Shown piece after piece: positions 48,401 through 55,583 of a stretch of DNA of 64,000 nucleotides; positions within the stretch are counted from its first letter, which is position 1, and each line of letters begins with the position of its first letter. This DNA comes from Nectonema munidae (lineage: Eukaryota > Nematomorpha > Nectonematoida > Nectonematidae). The notes beneath the pieces were generated by a model. It was given only the letters and a program-made list of their open reading frames with translations, did no database searches and was not told the origin of the DNA. A program made the position numbers and the translations under genes. The stretch lies in the NCBI GenBank assembly GCA_030549495.1, contig JAUIRK010001039.1, positions 186,001-250,000 on the forward strand. The letters run 5' to 3'.

Positions 48401-49628
48401 AAAAAATTATAAAAAAAAAATTTTTTTAATTAAACTTTTTTGATTTTTTTTTATTAATAAATTTATTTTATTATTTTTTTTTTATAATTATAATTTTTTT
48501 TTCATTATTTATTTTAAAAAGATTTTTATTGAAAAAAAAATTGTCATTCGTAAAATTCGATACTGCCTCCAAACAAATTTGCTAACTATTATTAGGTTAT
48601 AACTAAACCCACAAATTAATTGAAATCTTAGCAGCTAATTTGAAAATAGATAATAAAAAAATTTAGGACTGGATAAATGTCCGAAGCCCAAATGCCCAGT
48701 TCCCATATGAATACTGGTGCATCTACCCTATGATTGTTATAAAAATATATGCCATTTTTAGTTCTATTTTGTCTTTTTGCCATTTTAATTTGACTTTTTG
48801 CATTTATATACAAATTATAATTTTGATTTTGCTGTGTTTTTATTGTATTTATAACTCTTTTTTGATATTTTAGCATTATTTGCGGATTAAATTGACTACA
48901 TTTGTCAGAAGGCATTAACAATTAAATTATTACAAATTTTTATTATTACAAATTTTTTTATTTTGTACCTACTTTTTTTATTGCAAAAAGTTCCACCTTT
49001 AATTTAGAAATATATTTTTTATTCACTCTTAATATTATTTCAAAAGACACGTGATTATTTAGTTCGAAATACAAAAAGGCAAAATTGAAATGAAAAAAGA
49101 CAAAATAGAACTAAAAATGGTATATAATAATTCATTATAGTATTTGTCATTTTCAAGTTAAATTTTGCCATACTCTGCTACTTATTTCGATTCATTTTTT
49201 GGAAGTCCACATTAATGTCATTAATGCAAACGATGTCAAGTAATCTGATATAAACGTATTTAAATCAAGAATTCATCTGGGTCAGTTAAAAATGAGGGTT
49301 GGATCTAATCGGTCAATACATTTTTCCCAGAAAAAACAGAAGAGATCAAGTAATTTGACATGAAAGCACCTGAGCTTTTTTAAGCCCCATCAATATTTAA
49401 AAAATTGAAGGCATACTCTCGTTTGGGATCTCTACGAATGCGCACACCCTCATATTCCCTGAAATAGAAGCAACAACTTTGACGACACTAATGACCTCCC
49501 AAATATTTACATAACAATTAATTAATAATAATTATTTAATTAATAATTAAGATTTACATAACAATACCTGAATTAGCTCCATCATTCATGCCACAATGAT
49601 AATAATAATAATAATAATACAAATAATC

Positions 49629-49667
<39 letters not shown>

Positions 49668-52003
49668 CATAAACTCTAGAGCATATTCTTCGATTTATGC
49701 TAATTTTCCTTTCAAAAAGGAAGAATGGGTCGTTGAAAACATTTGGAAGTGTTGCGCGTCTGTGTTGTGTTGGGTGAATATGTCTGTGCGTTTATCTGAG
49801 TGTGTGCGTATATCCGTGTATGAGTATCTATGTGTGTAATGCGTTTTTATAATTAAATGCCTATTTGTGTCTGTGTATGCGGTCAGACTAAACACCCCAA
49901 AACACGGCAAATAATTTTAAAGCTTTATAAAAAAAGATGCTTAGACTAAAAACCCCTAAAAAATTCGAAAGTTTTAAGGAGTTTTTAGGAACCTTTTTTG
50001 TATTGCCTTAGAATTATTTGCCGTGTTTTGGGGTGTTTAGAGGTGCTTTCGGATATTTCTGGGTGTTTGGGGATTTTTAGTCTAACCCTTTTTTTGTAGT
50101 GCTTTAGAACTATTTGGCGTGTTTTGAGGTGTTTTGGGATATTTTGGCGTATTTTGACATGTTTTGGGGTGTATCCTGTTATTTCTCGGTGTTTTGGGGT
50201 TATTATCTAACCTTCTTTTTTGTAGTTTAGGAACTCTAAAACCTTAAGTACCCTAAGGCAGTGGCGGATCCGAGAGGCGGGCCTCATGGGCCTAGGCCCC
50301 CTACCCCTATGAAAAATAACTTCGAAAATTACCCCTTACATGTATAAAAAATAAATTTTTGCAATTTATTCACGGCAAAATAATGTTAAAAATATGAAAA
50401 CATAGGTAATTAGTGATTCTAAAATACATGATACAGCTGTCGTATTCTCTGAAGACTTTTAGCAAAATTGCAAAAAATCTAAATAGATTTCGCCCCCCCC
50501 CCCCCTATGAGAAATTTCTGGATCCGCCACTGCCCTAAGGATATTAATGGACTTTAATCTGACGTATGGAACTGCTTAAAAAAGGTGGTAAACTAATTTT
50601 TAAGAATATATAAAAAAAATAAAAAAAACAATTAGGATATTCATAATTCCTCCAACGTGTGGGAGAATAAATTTTATCGAATCATGATGCATAAATTGTG
50701 GGAGCTAATTTTGCATGATATATCATTCGGATGTGGTGGATTTGAACGCAAAATTAAAAATTCTTGAAGCTCTGCATCTAGAATATGGAAAATTTGATTT
50801 GCGAAAACATTCTAAATAAAACCATCCAAGTGTAGCATATTTCTCTGCACATTTGTTAAGGGTGTGAGTAATCATCTCGTGAACGAACATATGTCATGGA
50901 ATCGTAAGATGATATTTATTGCGTAATACGAAAGCTAAATGCTGTCGCCATGAGTTTTTCTTTGGGGTTGCGAAGGCATAAAAGTATTGAGGAAATGATC
51001 TATCACTTAACATCTCACTTTTAGTTAAATGTTATAAATATAGATCACAAGTGAGCTTATACTAGAACACATATTATAAGATACTTTTTCAACTCCATTT
51101 TATTCAAGTCGTTAAAATGGAGACAAATATATATGGGAGTTTTACGTTATATAATAATCCAGTTGTACCCGAATCTATAATCATGATATGGCTTCCACGT
51201 CACTTAATTACAAAAGGCTATTTTACACCTTGGCATGAAATTTCATATATTATCAACAATTTATATATTTCATATATTTGTTCTTTTGTTGTCTCCAGAA
51301 CACTTTTGCAGGGAGAAAATAGCACCGTTAGATAACTGAACAAATTTAGGTGAGTTGCATAAATGTTTCAATTTCATTTGAGAAAAGTTGGGTTGCAAAC
51401 ATTTAGCGTAAATACTATTGAGAAGCCAAAAGCAATCAATTAAGTTTTCCCTTGATCTCTTTTTCTCGTGGGCTTCCAAAAAATTAGTCTCAAGTTGAAA
51501 TGGTTCACTTTTGGATTTAAGTACAGGAACCACTGCAGTTGATAGGCAGCATTCATTCACGAGATGAGAAAAGTTATTTTACCATGTTATAAAATCACAT
51601 ATGGATATATTTTTTTCTACACGCGCGTCGATGTGTGCGTGTGTTTGCGCTAGTTTTTTATTAGAAAAAAAAGAAAGAAAAAAGGATTTCCTCGAAGCTG
51701 AAGGGAAGAGTATTTAGAGTTTTGGCTTTCTTTTCAGGAGTGATATTCATTCTTCACATCATACAAAATGCCTTTGGCGTACACATTCTGCCGTTAACAA
51801 TCCTGTCTCTCTTATCCGTCGTGATTGACACGATGATCCTTCTGAGCTACCCCCTCAACTTCATCATCTACTGCTTCATGAGTCGCATCTTTCGCCAGCG
51901 CTTCGTAAACCTCTTCCTCAGTCGCCAAAAGAAGAAGTGTGAGAAGACGCAACTCCTGACTCTGGACGTCAAAACACAAACCAACGATACCTCATATGTG
52001 TGA
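21145..52003 (+). CDS. peptide GPCR, sex peptide/myoinhibitory peptide receptor-like (whole split gene)
   Basis: Exons 21145-21452, 45675-45961, 47795-48088 and 51738-52003 join in phase (308+287+294+266 = 1155 bases) to a 384-residue rhodopsin-class GPCR with all seven membrane segments. Relatives in arthropods (sex peptide receptor, SPR) bind myoinhibitory peptides and signal through G proteins at the plasma membrane, mainly in neurons. Family marks: YTVPLHGYVGP before TM1, AVSDMLT in TM2, HTASIWLITFLAIQRYIFVC with QRY replacing DRY at the end of TM3, TYYLFRVIFVHIVPC in TM5, IMLIVVVFVFLLVEIPLG in TM6, and LLSYPLNFIIYCFMSRIFR in TM7 (YPLNFIIY in place of NPxxY). Exon G+C is higher than the introns. 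The 24-kb first intron is filled with transposons. No disruption was seen, so the gene is probably functional; whether it is the SPR orthologue or a related paralogue cannot be decided here. Confidence 0.88.
21841..22096. mobile_element. palindromic MITE with poly-C/poly-G arms
   Basis: The left arm (ACTTATGGGTTATCTCCCCC, then a C run) is the complement of the right arm (G run, then GAGAGATAACCGATAAGT). The arms end at 21841 and 22096 and enclose an A+T-rich centre. No coding content. The target duplication was not resolved. It lies only about 70 bases before the Merlin element, in receptor intron 1. Confidence 0.65.
22167..25849 (-). mobile_element. Merlin transposon with about 0.89-kb terminal inverted repeats
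   Basis: The element is flanked by a perfect 8-bp direct repeat, CAAGTTTT, at 22159-22166 and 25850-25857, the target-duplication size known for Merlin/IS1016-type elements. Its tips read GGTAATTGTC inward on both sides. The left arm (22167-23053) and right arm (24961-25849) are near-perfect complements over their whole length, with only scattered substitutions. The 1.9-kb centre carries an ISXO2-like transposase on the minus strand. Known Merlin elements have much shorter inverted repeats, typically tens to a few hundred bases, so the arms are unusual. It sits in intron 1 of the peptide receptor, in antisense orientation. Confidence 0.88.
23264..24331 (-). pseudogene. Merlin (ISXO2-like) transposase, broken
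   Basis: Read from 24331 downward: an N-terminal part with LEILKWLALHRIIHNVFRCY and C..C (the zinc-binding N-domain), then SLENIIHETSILSRQTAVDW, VEIDESKFFHRKYHRG (first catalytic D), VFGAIERHSKKCFLVEV, GSIIVSDGWSAYANI (second D), and VDPHDPNIHTQN then ENLWMRAKRKFKRQF (third acidic residue, E). The Trp expected before VFGAIER is a TAG stop (about 23686), one frameshift lies near 23450, and another break joins the N-terminal part near 23945-24060. The protein can no longer be made whole. Confidence 0.85.
25858..27987. other. receptor intron 1, no recognised content
   Basis: A+T-rich sequence with a TGAT microsatellite at 26671-26697. Short open frames read like chance. Confidence 0.4.
26671..26697. 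repeat. (TGAT)n microsatellite
   Basis: About six TGAT/GATT units in tandem. Confidence 0.85.
27988..28122 (-). repeat. tRNA-derived SINE, copy 1
   Basis: Shares its sequence with 52272-52412 and the complement of 60528-60667: starts GGTATCGTGGCGT, includes CATCGAGAAGGCACAA, AAGTAGGCTTGATGCGGG, and the B-box complement GATCGAACCC, and ends with TATCTAACCTACCC. In the minus-strand sense it is a tRNA-like head followed by a short body. Confidence 0.75.
28386..29105 (-). mobile_element. internally deleted hAT element
   Basis: The left side begins TAGAGATGTAAAAAAACCG with AACCGGTTC words; the right side has complementary ACGGTTCCAGTTTTT near 29080. Between them is the C-terminal part of an hAT transposase (28550-28985), while the N-terminal and catalytic parts are gone. 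Exact tips and target duplication were not determined. Confidence 0.5.
28550..28985 (-). pseudogene. hAT transposase C-terminal remnant
   Basis: From 28985 downward the minus strand reads MAYLKNPLIFQEQVNKNF then LLSSRTAIKKYAEKLYKRLF, a serine/asparagine-rich linker (SHVENSNNDISSDVSSHEND), then FKLYEATGMRTEKLSLLSS and LDALCFLRSYF. These are the last portions of hAT transposases of the type ending in xLDxLCFLRSYF, but the central block that normally separates TGxRT and LDxLCFL (with the ERxFS motif) is missing. Frames change several times. Confidence 0.7.
29114..29161. repeat. perfect 24-bp tandem duplication
   Basis: Two identical 24-base units (TGTGTGTCCCTCTGGCTACC plus four bases) stand head to tail. 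They give related peptides in both strands' open frames, which are not genes. Confidence 0.9.
29162..30841. other. receptor intron 1, no recognised content
   Basis: A 102-codon open frame at 29545-29853 has low complexity and no family features. Nothing else was recognised. Confidence 0.4.
30842..31080. mobile_element. MITE with TATATACCATT ends, copy 1
   Basis: The left tip TATATACCATT and the right tip AATGGTATATATA are inverted copies. The right half holds five or six imperfect 20-23-base tandem units of the form GAATTGAAAAAAGACAATTT. A second element with the same ends and the same AAAAAAGACA word is at 48745-49126. Confidence 0.6.
31081..32369. other. receptor intron 1, no recognised content
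   Basis: A+T-rich sequence with a partial internal duplication: words such as TTATAAAATGTTATGCAAAGCTT occur near 31510 and 31950. No coding content was seen. Confidence 0.35.
32370..33021. mobile_element. hAT-type MITE (GGTCG family) copy 1, split by a nested element
   Basis: The left tip CAGGGGTCGGCAAAC at 32370 is a typical hAT terminus. The body matches 40758-41014 and the complement of 55929-56247 (shared words TTTTCTTTTAAAACAT, GATATATGAAACATTTTTGG and GAAGACAAATGTTCTAT). A second element, 32538-32875, is inserted in the middle. The right tip (expected TTTGGCGACCCCTG-like) is missing: homology stops around 33021. Confidence 0.75.
32538..32875. mobile_element. nested poly-C hAT-type MITE with perfect 8-bp TSD
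   Basis: Tips CAGTGCCCGCGCTA (32538) and TAGCGCGGGCACTG (to 32875) are perfect inverted 14-mers. The 8 bases AGTGTAGG occur directly before (32530-32537) and after (32876-32883), a perfect target duplication inside the older MITE. The interior has two long C runs near the left end. The element is 338 bases and noncoding; the 74-codon minus frame across it is spurious. Confidence 0.92.
33421..33500. repeat. inverted repeat arm A (partner at 37810)
   Basis: About 65-80 bases here match the complement of 37810-37875 closely: shared words include TTTAGTAGATAAGTATA, TATATTTGTTAATTTGTCAGTC. Both copies continue into a TTTTTTTTACTACAT-like word on the other side. Confidence 0.7.
33501..34844. other. 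receptor intron 1, unusually G+C-containing stretch
   Basis: Contains a TTA microsatellite (33879-33903) followed by a CT/GCT-rich and CpG-containing part at about 33915-34215 (for example ACGCGCGCAGCGCACAG near 34154). No open frame of note. Its base composition differs from the surrounding intron and could mark a regulatory element, an unrecognised exon or old element. Confidence 0.3.
33879..33903. repeat. (TTA)n microsatellite
   Basis: About eight TTA units in tandem. Confidence 0.9.
34845..35120. mobile_element. hAT-type MITE with CAGTGGTTCTCAACC ends
   Basis: Tips CAGTGATTCTCAACCCG (34845) and the complement of CAGTGGTTCTCAACCGCG (35120) are inverted and of the widespread hAT CAGTGGTTCTCAA type. 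The 276-base interior is noncoding. Flanking 8-mers do not match, so the copy is old or its flank has changed. Confidence 0.8.
35121..36915. other. receptor intron 1, mostly unrecognised
   Basis: Around 36310-36620 the words GCGGATGC and GGATGC recur (for example 36350, 36378, 36536) between TAGAGATGTATCAG and GTCAGACGTGTATT, suggesting an old hAT-type MITE. The remainder shows nothing recognisable. Confidence 0.3.
36916..37056. repeat. inverted repeat with CGTCTGC words
   Basis: AATCGTCTGCGTTTTTTTTT and AGATATCGTCTGCTTTGC on the left are answered by CAGACGATATCTAATGTAAAG and ACGCAGGCGATTTT on the right, so the region can fold on itself. It contains also AACCCGTTAAC-type short palindromes. 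Probably a short inverted-repeat element. Confidence 0.45.
37035..37514 (+). other. 159-codon open frame of unknown nature
   Basis: The longest uninterrupted + strand frame of this intron, with less A+T than its surroundings. It starts inside the CGTCTGC inverted repeat, has a glycine run (EGGGGVV) in the middle and ends next to a CA microsatellite. No family was recognised, no splice context makes it part of the receptor, and it may be chance or part of an old element. Confidence 0.2.
37520..37541. repeat. (CA)n microsatellite
   Basis: About ten CA units in tandem. Confidence 0.9.
37810..37875. repeat. inverted repeat arm B (partner at 33421)
   Basis: Complementary to 33430-33500 over about 65 bases with few differences. 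The two arms enclose about 4.3 kb. They may be the ends of one element or two separate copies of a MITE. Confidence 0.7.
38275..38620 (+). pseudogene. hAT transposase C-terminal remnant
   Basis: One frame reads VSALSKFKPHDALNEMEK, SFKLNDLEAIPHYPGKEFEM; the next reads AHAVTALPPTQVSVEGFF, and a third KKDLVEAILFLK. LPPTQVSVE(R)(L)F is the C-terminal dimerisation signature of one large hAT branch, normally followed by a DLVEAILFL-like helix. Three frames and one stop show decay. Nearby GGAGC words at 37686-37735 and 38808-38865 may be subterminal repeats of the same element. Confidence 0.65.
38871..40757. other. receptor intron 1, no recognised content
   Basis: Open frames at 39167-39430 and 39670-39951 (87 and 93 codons) were inspected and show no family motif. 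Nothing else was recognised. Confidence 0.35.
40758..41014. mobile_element. hAT-type MITE (GGTCG family) copy 2
   Basis: Tips CAAGGGTAGTCAAAGTGG (40758) and the complement of CCAGGGATCGCCAAACTTT (41014) face each other; flanking 8-mers ATCTACAT and GTCTAGAT agree at 6 of 8, an aged target duplication. The 257-base body is the same as copies at 32370 and 55929. It creates the minus-strand frame 40856-41074, which is not a gene. Confidence 0.8.
41015..43799. other. receptor intron 1, no recognised content
   Basis: About 2.8 kb of A+T-rich sequence; no coding family, RNA gene or terminal repeats were recognised. Confidence 0.4.
43800..44735 (+). pseudogene. piggyBac transposase remnant
   Basis: Across frames the + strand reads IGKLHDDFYKVFSNFW, SVRIDEQLVSFRG (first catalytic D), GHYALKFYHLNDAENFYY, then GCEIYMDRFFSIPKIV (second D, in the TDNFFTSIPL position of the family), then NKYKSGFDVANRKMKQYRSY and KPCKRWTRAAF (third D region), and near 44680-44733 a cysteine-rich tail YCVVCMQKSRKTRKCKKC, the C-terminal DNA-binding domain. 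Stops and at least three frame changes show that it is inactive. The N-terminal third and TTAA-flanked ends were not located. Confidence 0.8.
44736..45378. other. receptor intron 1, no recognised content
   Basis: A+T-rich; the 64-codon frame at 45071 has no family features. Confidence 0.4.
45379..45602. mobile_element. hAT-type MITE with CAGAGGTCCTCAGCC ends
   Basis: Tips CAGAGGTCCTCAGCC (45379) and the complement of CAGAGGTCATCAACC (45602) are inverted; flanking 8-mers TTCTTAAT and TTCTGAAT agree at 7 of 8, supporting a target duplication. It ends only 72 bases before receptor exon 2, close to the branch-point region. Confidence 0.85.
45675..45961 (+). CDS. peptide receptor exon 2 (ECL1, TM3, TM4)
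   Basis: A TATTTTAG acceptor adds one base to complete an Asn codon, then YKNAISLSRCRYYFYGVQ (with the TM3 Cys that normally forms the disulfide with ECL2), HTASIWLITFLAIQRYIFVC (TM3, QRY for DRY), RNTLYCIAFIYVLAITYNLP (TM4) and RFFEINIGEVEVVW at the start of ECL2. RFF after TM4 is typical for SPR-like receptors. Ends in phase 1 at a GT donor (45962). Confidence 0.88.
46032..46128 (-). repeat. tRNA-derived SINE, copy 2 (degraded)
   Basis: A shortened and diverged copy in receptor intron 2: GCTTTCATCAAGAAGG, AGGCTTGATGCGGGATCAA, CCTTGAGTTATC and AGTACCTAAC follow the same order as in the other copies. Confidence 0.7.
46129..47794. other. receptor intron 2, no recognised content
   Basis: A+T-rich. 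The 98-codon frame at 47185-47481 shows no family features. Confidence 0.4.
47795..48088 (+). CDS. peptide receptor exon 3 (ECL2, TM5, ICL3, TM6)
   Basis: After GCGCAG the exon reads GEVVKHCGTSVAKWLIG (ECL2 with the conserved Cys), FFNTYYLFRVIFVHIVPC then SILIVLNALLV (TM5), a basic third intracellular loop (QKRKILFNKNSRHHSAKS), and TTIMLIVVVFVFLLVEIPLG (TM6). The FVFLLVEIPL signature is typical for SPR and FMRFamide-related receptors. Much richer in G+C than the flanks. Ends in phase 1 at TAG|GTTTGC. Confidence 0.9.
48089..48744. other. receptor intron 3, first part
   Basis: Very A+T rich, with long A and T runs at 48350-48540; no recognised content. Confidence 0.4.
48745..49126. mobile_element. 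MITE with TATATACCATT ends, copy 2
   Basis: Left tip ATATATGCCATTTTTAGTTC and right tip (complement) TATATACCATTTTTAGTTC agree for about 30 bases through CTATTTTGTC. Same end family as 30842-31080. Noncoding interior; the 97-codon minus frame over it is spurious. Confidence 0.7.
49127..49884. other. receptor intron 3, microsatellites
   Basis: Contains (ATA)n at 49598-49618 and (CTTT)n at 49628-49668; then a TG-rich stretch to 49880. No coding content. Confidence 0.4.
49628..49668. repeat. (CTTT)n microsatellite
   Basis: About ten CTTT units in tandem, just after an (ATA)n run at 49598-49618. Confidence 0.9.
49885..50236. repeat. G/T-rich palindromic minisatellite
   Basis: AAACACCCCAAAACACGGCA at 49889 and its complement TGCCGTGTTTTGGGGTGTTT at 50019 form long inverted arms; to the right, units such as GTGTTTTGGGGTGTTT and GTGTTTTGAGGTGTTTTGG repeat to about 50200. 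Together they look like an inverted-repeat element with an internal minisatellite. Confidence 0.55.
50259..50532. mobile_element. poly-C hAT-type MITE with perfect 8-bp TSD
   Basis: Tips CAGTGGCGGATCC (50259) and GGATCCGCCACTG (to 50532) are perfect 13-base inverted repeats. CCCTAAGG occurs directly on both sides (50251-50258, 50533-50540), a perfect target duplication. Interior A+T-rich with a C run near the right tip. The tip is nearly the same as that at 62742, which precedes a ZMYM1-like hAT transposase. Confidence 0.92.
50541..51737. other. receptor intron 3, last part
   Basis: No coding family or element was recognised. Purine-rich AAAAGAAAG words precede the exon 4 acceptor. Confidence 0.4.
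51738..52003 (+). CDS. peptide receptor exon 4 (TM6 end, TM7, C-tail)
   Basis: A GCTTTCTTTTCAG acceptor continues TM6/ECL3 (GVIFILHIIQNAFGVHILP), then TM7 (LLSVVIDTMILLSYPLNFII and YCFMSR) and helix 8 (IFRQRFVNLFLSRQKKK), with a short polar C-tail and TGA at 52001-52003. YPLNFIIYC stands where NPxxY is usual and is common to the SPR-like group. Confidence 0.9.
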
Positions 52004-52069
52004 GCGAGCGGCAAGGAACACCTTTAATATTTTGTGCAAATCGATGATGCTGAATGCTGATGATGAAAT

Positions 52070-52075
52070 AATAAA
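52070..52075 (+). terminator. polyadenylation signal AATAAA of receptor gene
   Basis: AATAAA stands 67 bases after the receptor stop codon, a typical spacing for a short 3' UTR, and is followed by a T-rich stretch. Confidence 0.55.
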
Positions 52076-52271
52076 ATTCTGTTTTTGTACAAGAGGATCA
52101 CGGTGTTCGATAAAAATCTTTATTCGTGAAAATACGTTTAAATTACCAGCGAAGTAATTTAGAGCAAATTTTATATTCTAAACGAAAATTATCACCAGGG
52201 GTTAAAATATTCATGTTTGCAAATTCTTGTGATACGCTATCTAACATGCAGCATGATATCTACAAAGGTAA

Positions 52272-52412
52272 AGGTACCATGGGGTGTTTTCATCGAGAAG
52301 GCACAATTGCGCCGCTTGTATCGAACTATGAGAAAGTAGGCTTGATGCGGGATCGAACCCAAGACCTTGAGTTATCGAAACCAGCATCTAACCGACCCTA
52401 CTCACGTCCCCC
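52272..52412 (-). repeat. tRNA-derived SINE, copy 3 (full)
   Basis: Near-identical to the complement of 60528-60667. Includes GGTACCATGGGGTGTTTTC, CATCGAGAAGGCACAATTG, and the B-box complement GGATCGAACC at 52350-52359. It lies about 270 bases after the receptor stop and makes the 131-codon frame at 52126-52521, which is not a gene. Confidence 0.8.
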
Positions 52413-52748
52413 AATTTACTTTTTATATTTAAATTACAGATTCTACAAGACCAATGGGAGGCGAGCATATAAAAAGCGTCCCCTTCAAGTTATATATATA
52501 AACTCATTAAAAAAAGGATAATTTGTTTTCAAAAACATCTAAATCCTAAGGTTTCCATTTTGTTTAAATTTGGCAAGCATTTCAAAACTTCGCGTTTTTT
52601 CCCCTAAATTACCTTTACTGTGAATTTACGTTGTTATTTGATTTATATTATTTTTTATACTGTTGTGTTTAAATTTCGTTTTAGCTTCTTTCCCTATCAC
52701 CCATTTCCTCTCCACTTTCCATAATGAAGTTTACGGATCTCGTATAAG

Positions 52749-52931
52749 TAAAGACAGTGAAAACTTACTCAAAATGATCCGCGAAACAGGGAAATGCCAT
52801 TCATCTTATTCATGAATGGGGTAAGCAAGAAAGTTAAAAAATGTTTAGTACAGAAATGAAAAGATGATGACCAAACGAGTTACATATAACTATTCACATG
52901 TTGATAAGCTGCCTTAAAATCTACATAAAAA
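52749..52931. repeat. dispersed repeat, forward arm (partner at 56772)
   Basis: Matches the complement of 56772-56930 at about nine bases in ten, with one extra block of about 30 bases. Shared words include AGACAGTGAAAACTTACTC, AAAAAATGTTTAGTACAG and CCTTAAAATCTACATAAAA. Confidence 0.75.
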
Positions 52932-55583
52932 TTGAATAAAATCCACCAATAAATAAAAAAATAAATAATAAAAAAATGTAGGCTGCGCTAAACTAAAATT
53001 CATACAAAAGAGAAGCATTGTGAGAAAGGGAGCATCCAAGCCACTGACTTAAATAGTTGCCTAGTCAATAATTAGAAATAGGCTAAATTACCATTATCCG
53101 GTGAAAGGCCTGATGTACACATCTGGTCAGATGGTTCAATGTTCGCTACCTGAAAAATTACTATACTATATATTACGATACATAAATATAAATACTAATT
53201 AATCTTAAACAAAGAAATCTTGCTCTTTGAGGAGTCAAAAAATCAAGAATGCTTTCTTCATTTTTTAGGAAAACTTCTGTTTTGCAAATTTTTTTGACCT
53301 TTGAATGAGCAAAGTAACCAATTGTCCAACTAGCAAAGGAACAATATTTAGATTTGGGAATGTTCTTTAAAACTGGAATCACACATCAAAAAAAGATTTG
53401 CCAATTAAAAATTATATATTGTGTGTTCTTTGTCTTGAGTAAATTCGTTATTTTTCCTATCATTAGGATGAACATTGTGGATTGTAATAATAATAATAAT
53501 TCATTGCCATGTGTAGAACCCAAAACAGAAAACTATTCGAATTCTGAATACGATCCCTTTGCAAACGAACATAAGGGAACTATAGTCGACTCTGGTCTTT
53601 TATCCCCTTAATTACAAAGAGATTTTCACGAATTTCGTAAAAATAAGAATATCGCGAACATGCCATGATTTACAGTGTTAGTTGGCCGACCGCTAAAGTC
53701 TGTGCTAACGCAATTCCATTGTGAAATTAAACGTTGACTTATTTTGTTTTTATAATTGAAAATCAATTCATACACTAATAATTTTGTGAGATAATAATGA
53801 TAATAAAATAGAAGATATCAAGTCTCGTTTTGATGCAGAATTGGGATAATAAATGATAGCAATGCGCGTAGATATCATCTTTGGAAGAGTAATTTAAATT
53901 TACCTTATCAAAAATTAATTTTGACGATACTGCCTTTTAAAAAGTCAAAATCTTTTCATCACGCTGATGAAACGGGAATCAATAACGTGGATGGCGATCA
54001 TTGATTGTATTTCTATGAAGTTTGCATACCAAAAAACAGTGCACTATTGATCATAATGAATTGGTTTATTTATATAAGTAAAGCATTATTTAAATAACTT
54101 TCCATTTCAAGAAATTCCAACTAACGATAGAGAAGGGATCATTATTATTCAGGATTACGAGAACTCCTAGGAAGTCATAGGTCTGCGGTTGGACTCTTAG
54201 CAAAAAAATATCTTTTGTTATCTCTTACCTGTTTTTGTGCGTTTGCTTGAAGATCTCATCTATTTTAAGAACTTTAAAAAAAGTTCTGCCTACAATTTTA
54301 AAAAGACTACTTTAGAAGATGCGAGAGGGTTGGAATATCACACATCACAAATATGAGAGAGTGTTGCGAGTTGCGACCACAGAGTAGCCAAGTTACTTTT
54401 CAGTTTTACATATTAAATTGATCTAAACTTAAATATGGAGATTCAATCAAATGTAAAAAAAGATCCTTAATTCATTCAAAATACTTGAAATATTAAAAAG
54501 TTTTTATATTGCTAAACACATTGCAACAACAAAAAAAAATCATCTTCTTCACTTTGATGTGAAGGTGCTTGACACAACTATCCTTAATATTAAATTATTG
54601 TGGATTAATTAATTAATTAATTATTTTTTATTAATTATATTTAGAGCTTATATGAACATAATTTTTCACCATCAAAATTATATTACCCAATGTTCCTACA
54701 TTTAGCTCATCTAACTCACCATTTCTCTTATTTTATAAAAATTTCCAAAAATAGTACCTCACATCAAAGAGTGACTGGAATATCCGCAACTCTGTCACCG
54801 CACCCAACGCCCTTGTCTCTATATGAAATGCCAAATTTTGATTCTTTTCATGCTACATCACATTTTATCATGGCAAACTGTTTGTATCTGAAATCTCTAT
54901 AATTTCCACCAATCATTTCGACGTATTGATATGATTGATAGATGATAGGATTACTTAAACCAAAAGTATTATGAAATCTTTTCAAAGCAATACGCGGTTT
55001 AAATAGAGGAGCGTCGAAAAGCAATTTGATGATGACATAATTTATCATTTGTGTGTATTTTTTTAATTATATCTGAAAAATCAAAATTTTAAAATATTTA
55101 TATACTTGTTTACATATTTTTTACAAAGTTTATGTGTTAAATTCCATGCTTTTGATGCAATAATTTTAGTAGGGCATAAAAAACATTTTAAGTTAGGATG
55201 TTGAAAAAATGAGAGCGACAAAGGATGTAGAGATTGCAAAGAGGAACAGGAATCTTGGAATGGAAAATATAAAGGAAGAGTTAGATAAAGAAAAAGATTT
55301 GTCCTTCGTTAAATTTCCATTGAAAGGCGCGATTTTAAAAAGTTTTTTAAAAAAATAAACCTATTTTCAACATTTTTATTGCTAAAACTTTTTTTAATCC
55401 AAATTAAAGTAAATAAAATGTACACCTTTTTATTCCAACTCACTTTTTTATTTAATTTATCATAAAGAAAAATAGAAAATACAGTAAATAAAAATCCCAG
55501 GAGGCTCAGATTTACACCAGATGTGCCCATCTTTGTCATAGGGTTAGGGCAGTCAAAAATCAATAAAGCCAACTTTCGTTTTC
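52932..55583. other. region after receptor, no recognised gene
   Basis: Open frames at 53354-53611 (85 codons, asparagine-rich), 54690-54902 and 54848-55048 were inspected; no family was recognised. The Asn-rich frame could be a small exon, but evidence is only its openness. Confidence 0.3.

Noticed and set aside
49885-50236. interstitial telomere repeat
   Set aside because: Units are G/T-rich but irregular and not TTAGG, TTAGGG or a similar telomere word.
52126-52521. 131-codon open frame after the receptor gene
   Set aside because: It runs across a SINE copy in antisense; its apparent composition comes from the repeat.
53354-53611. asparagine-rich small protein or exon
   Set aside because: Only an open frame with an AAT repeat; no splice or family support. 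Mentioned within the region entry only.
54690-55048. overlapping frames of about 70 codons on both strands
   Set aside because: No motif or codon pattern; neither frame favoured.
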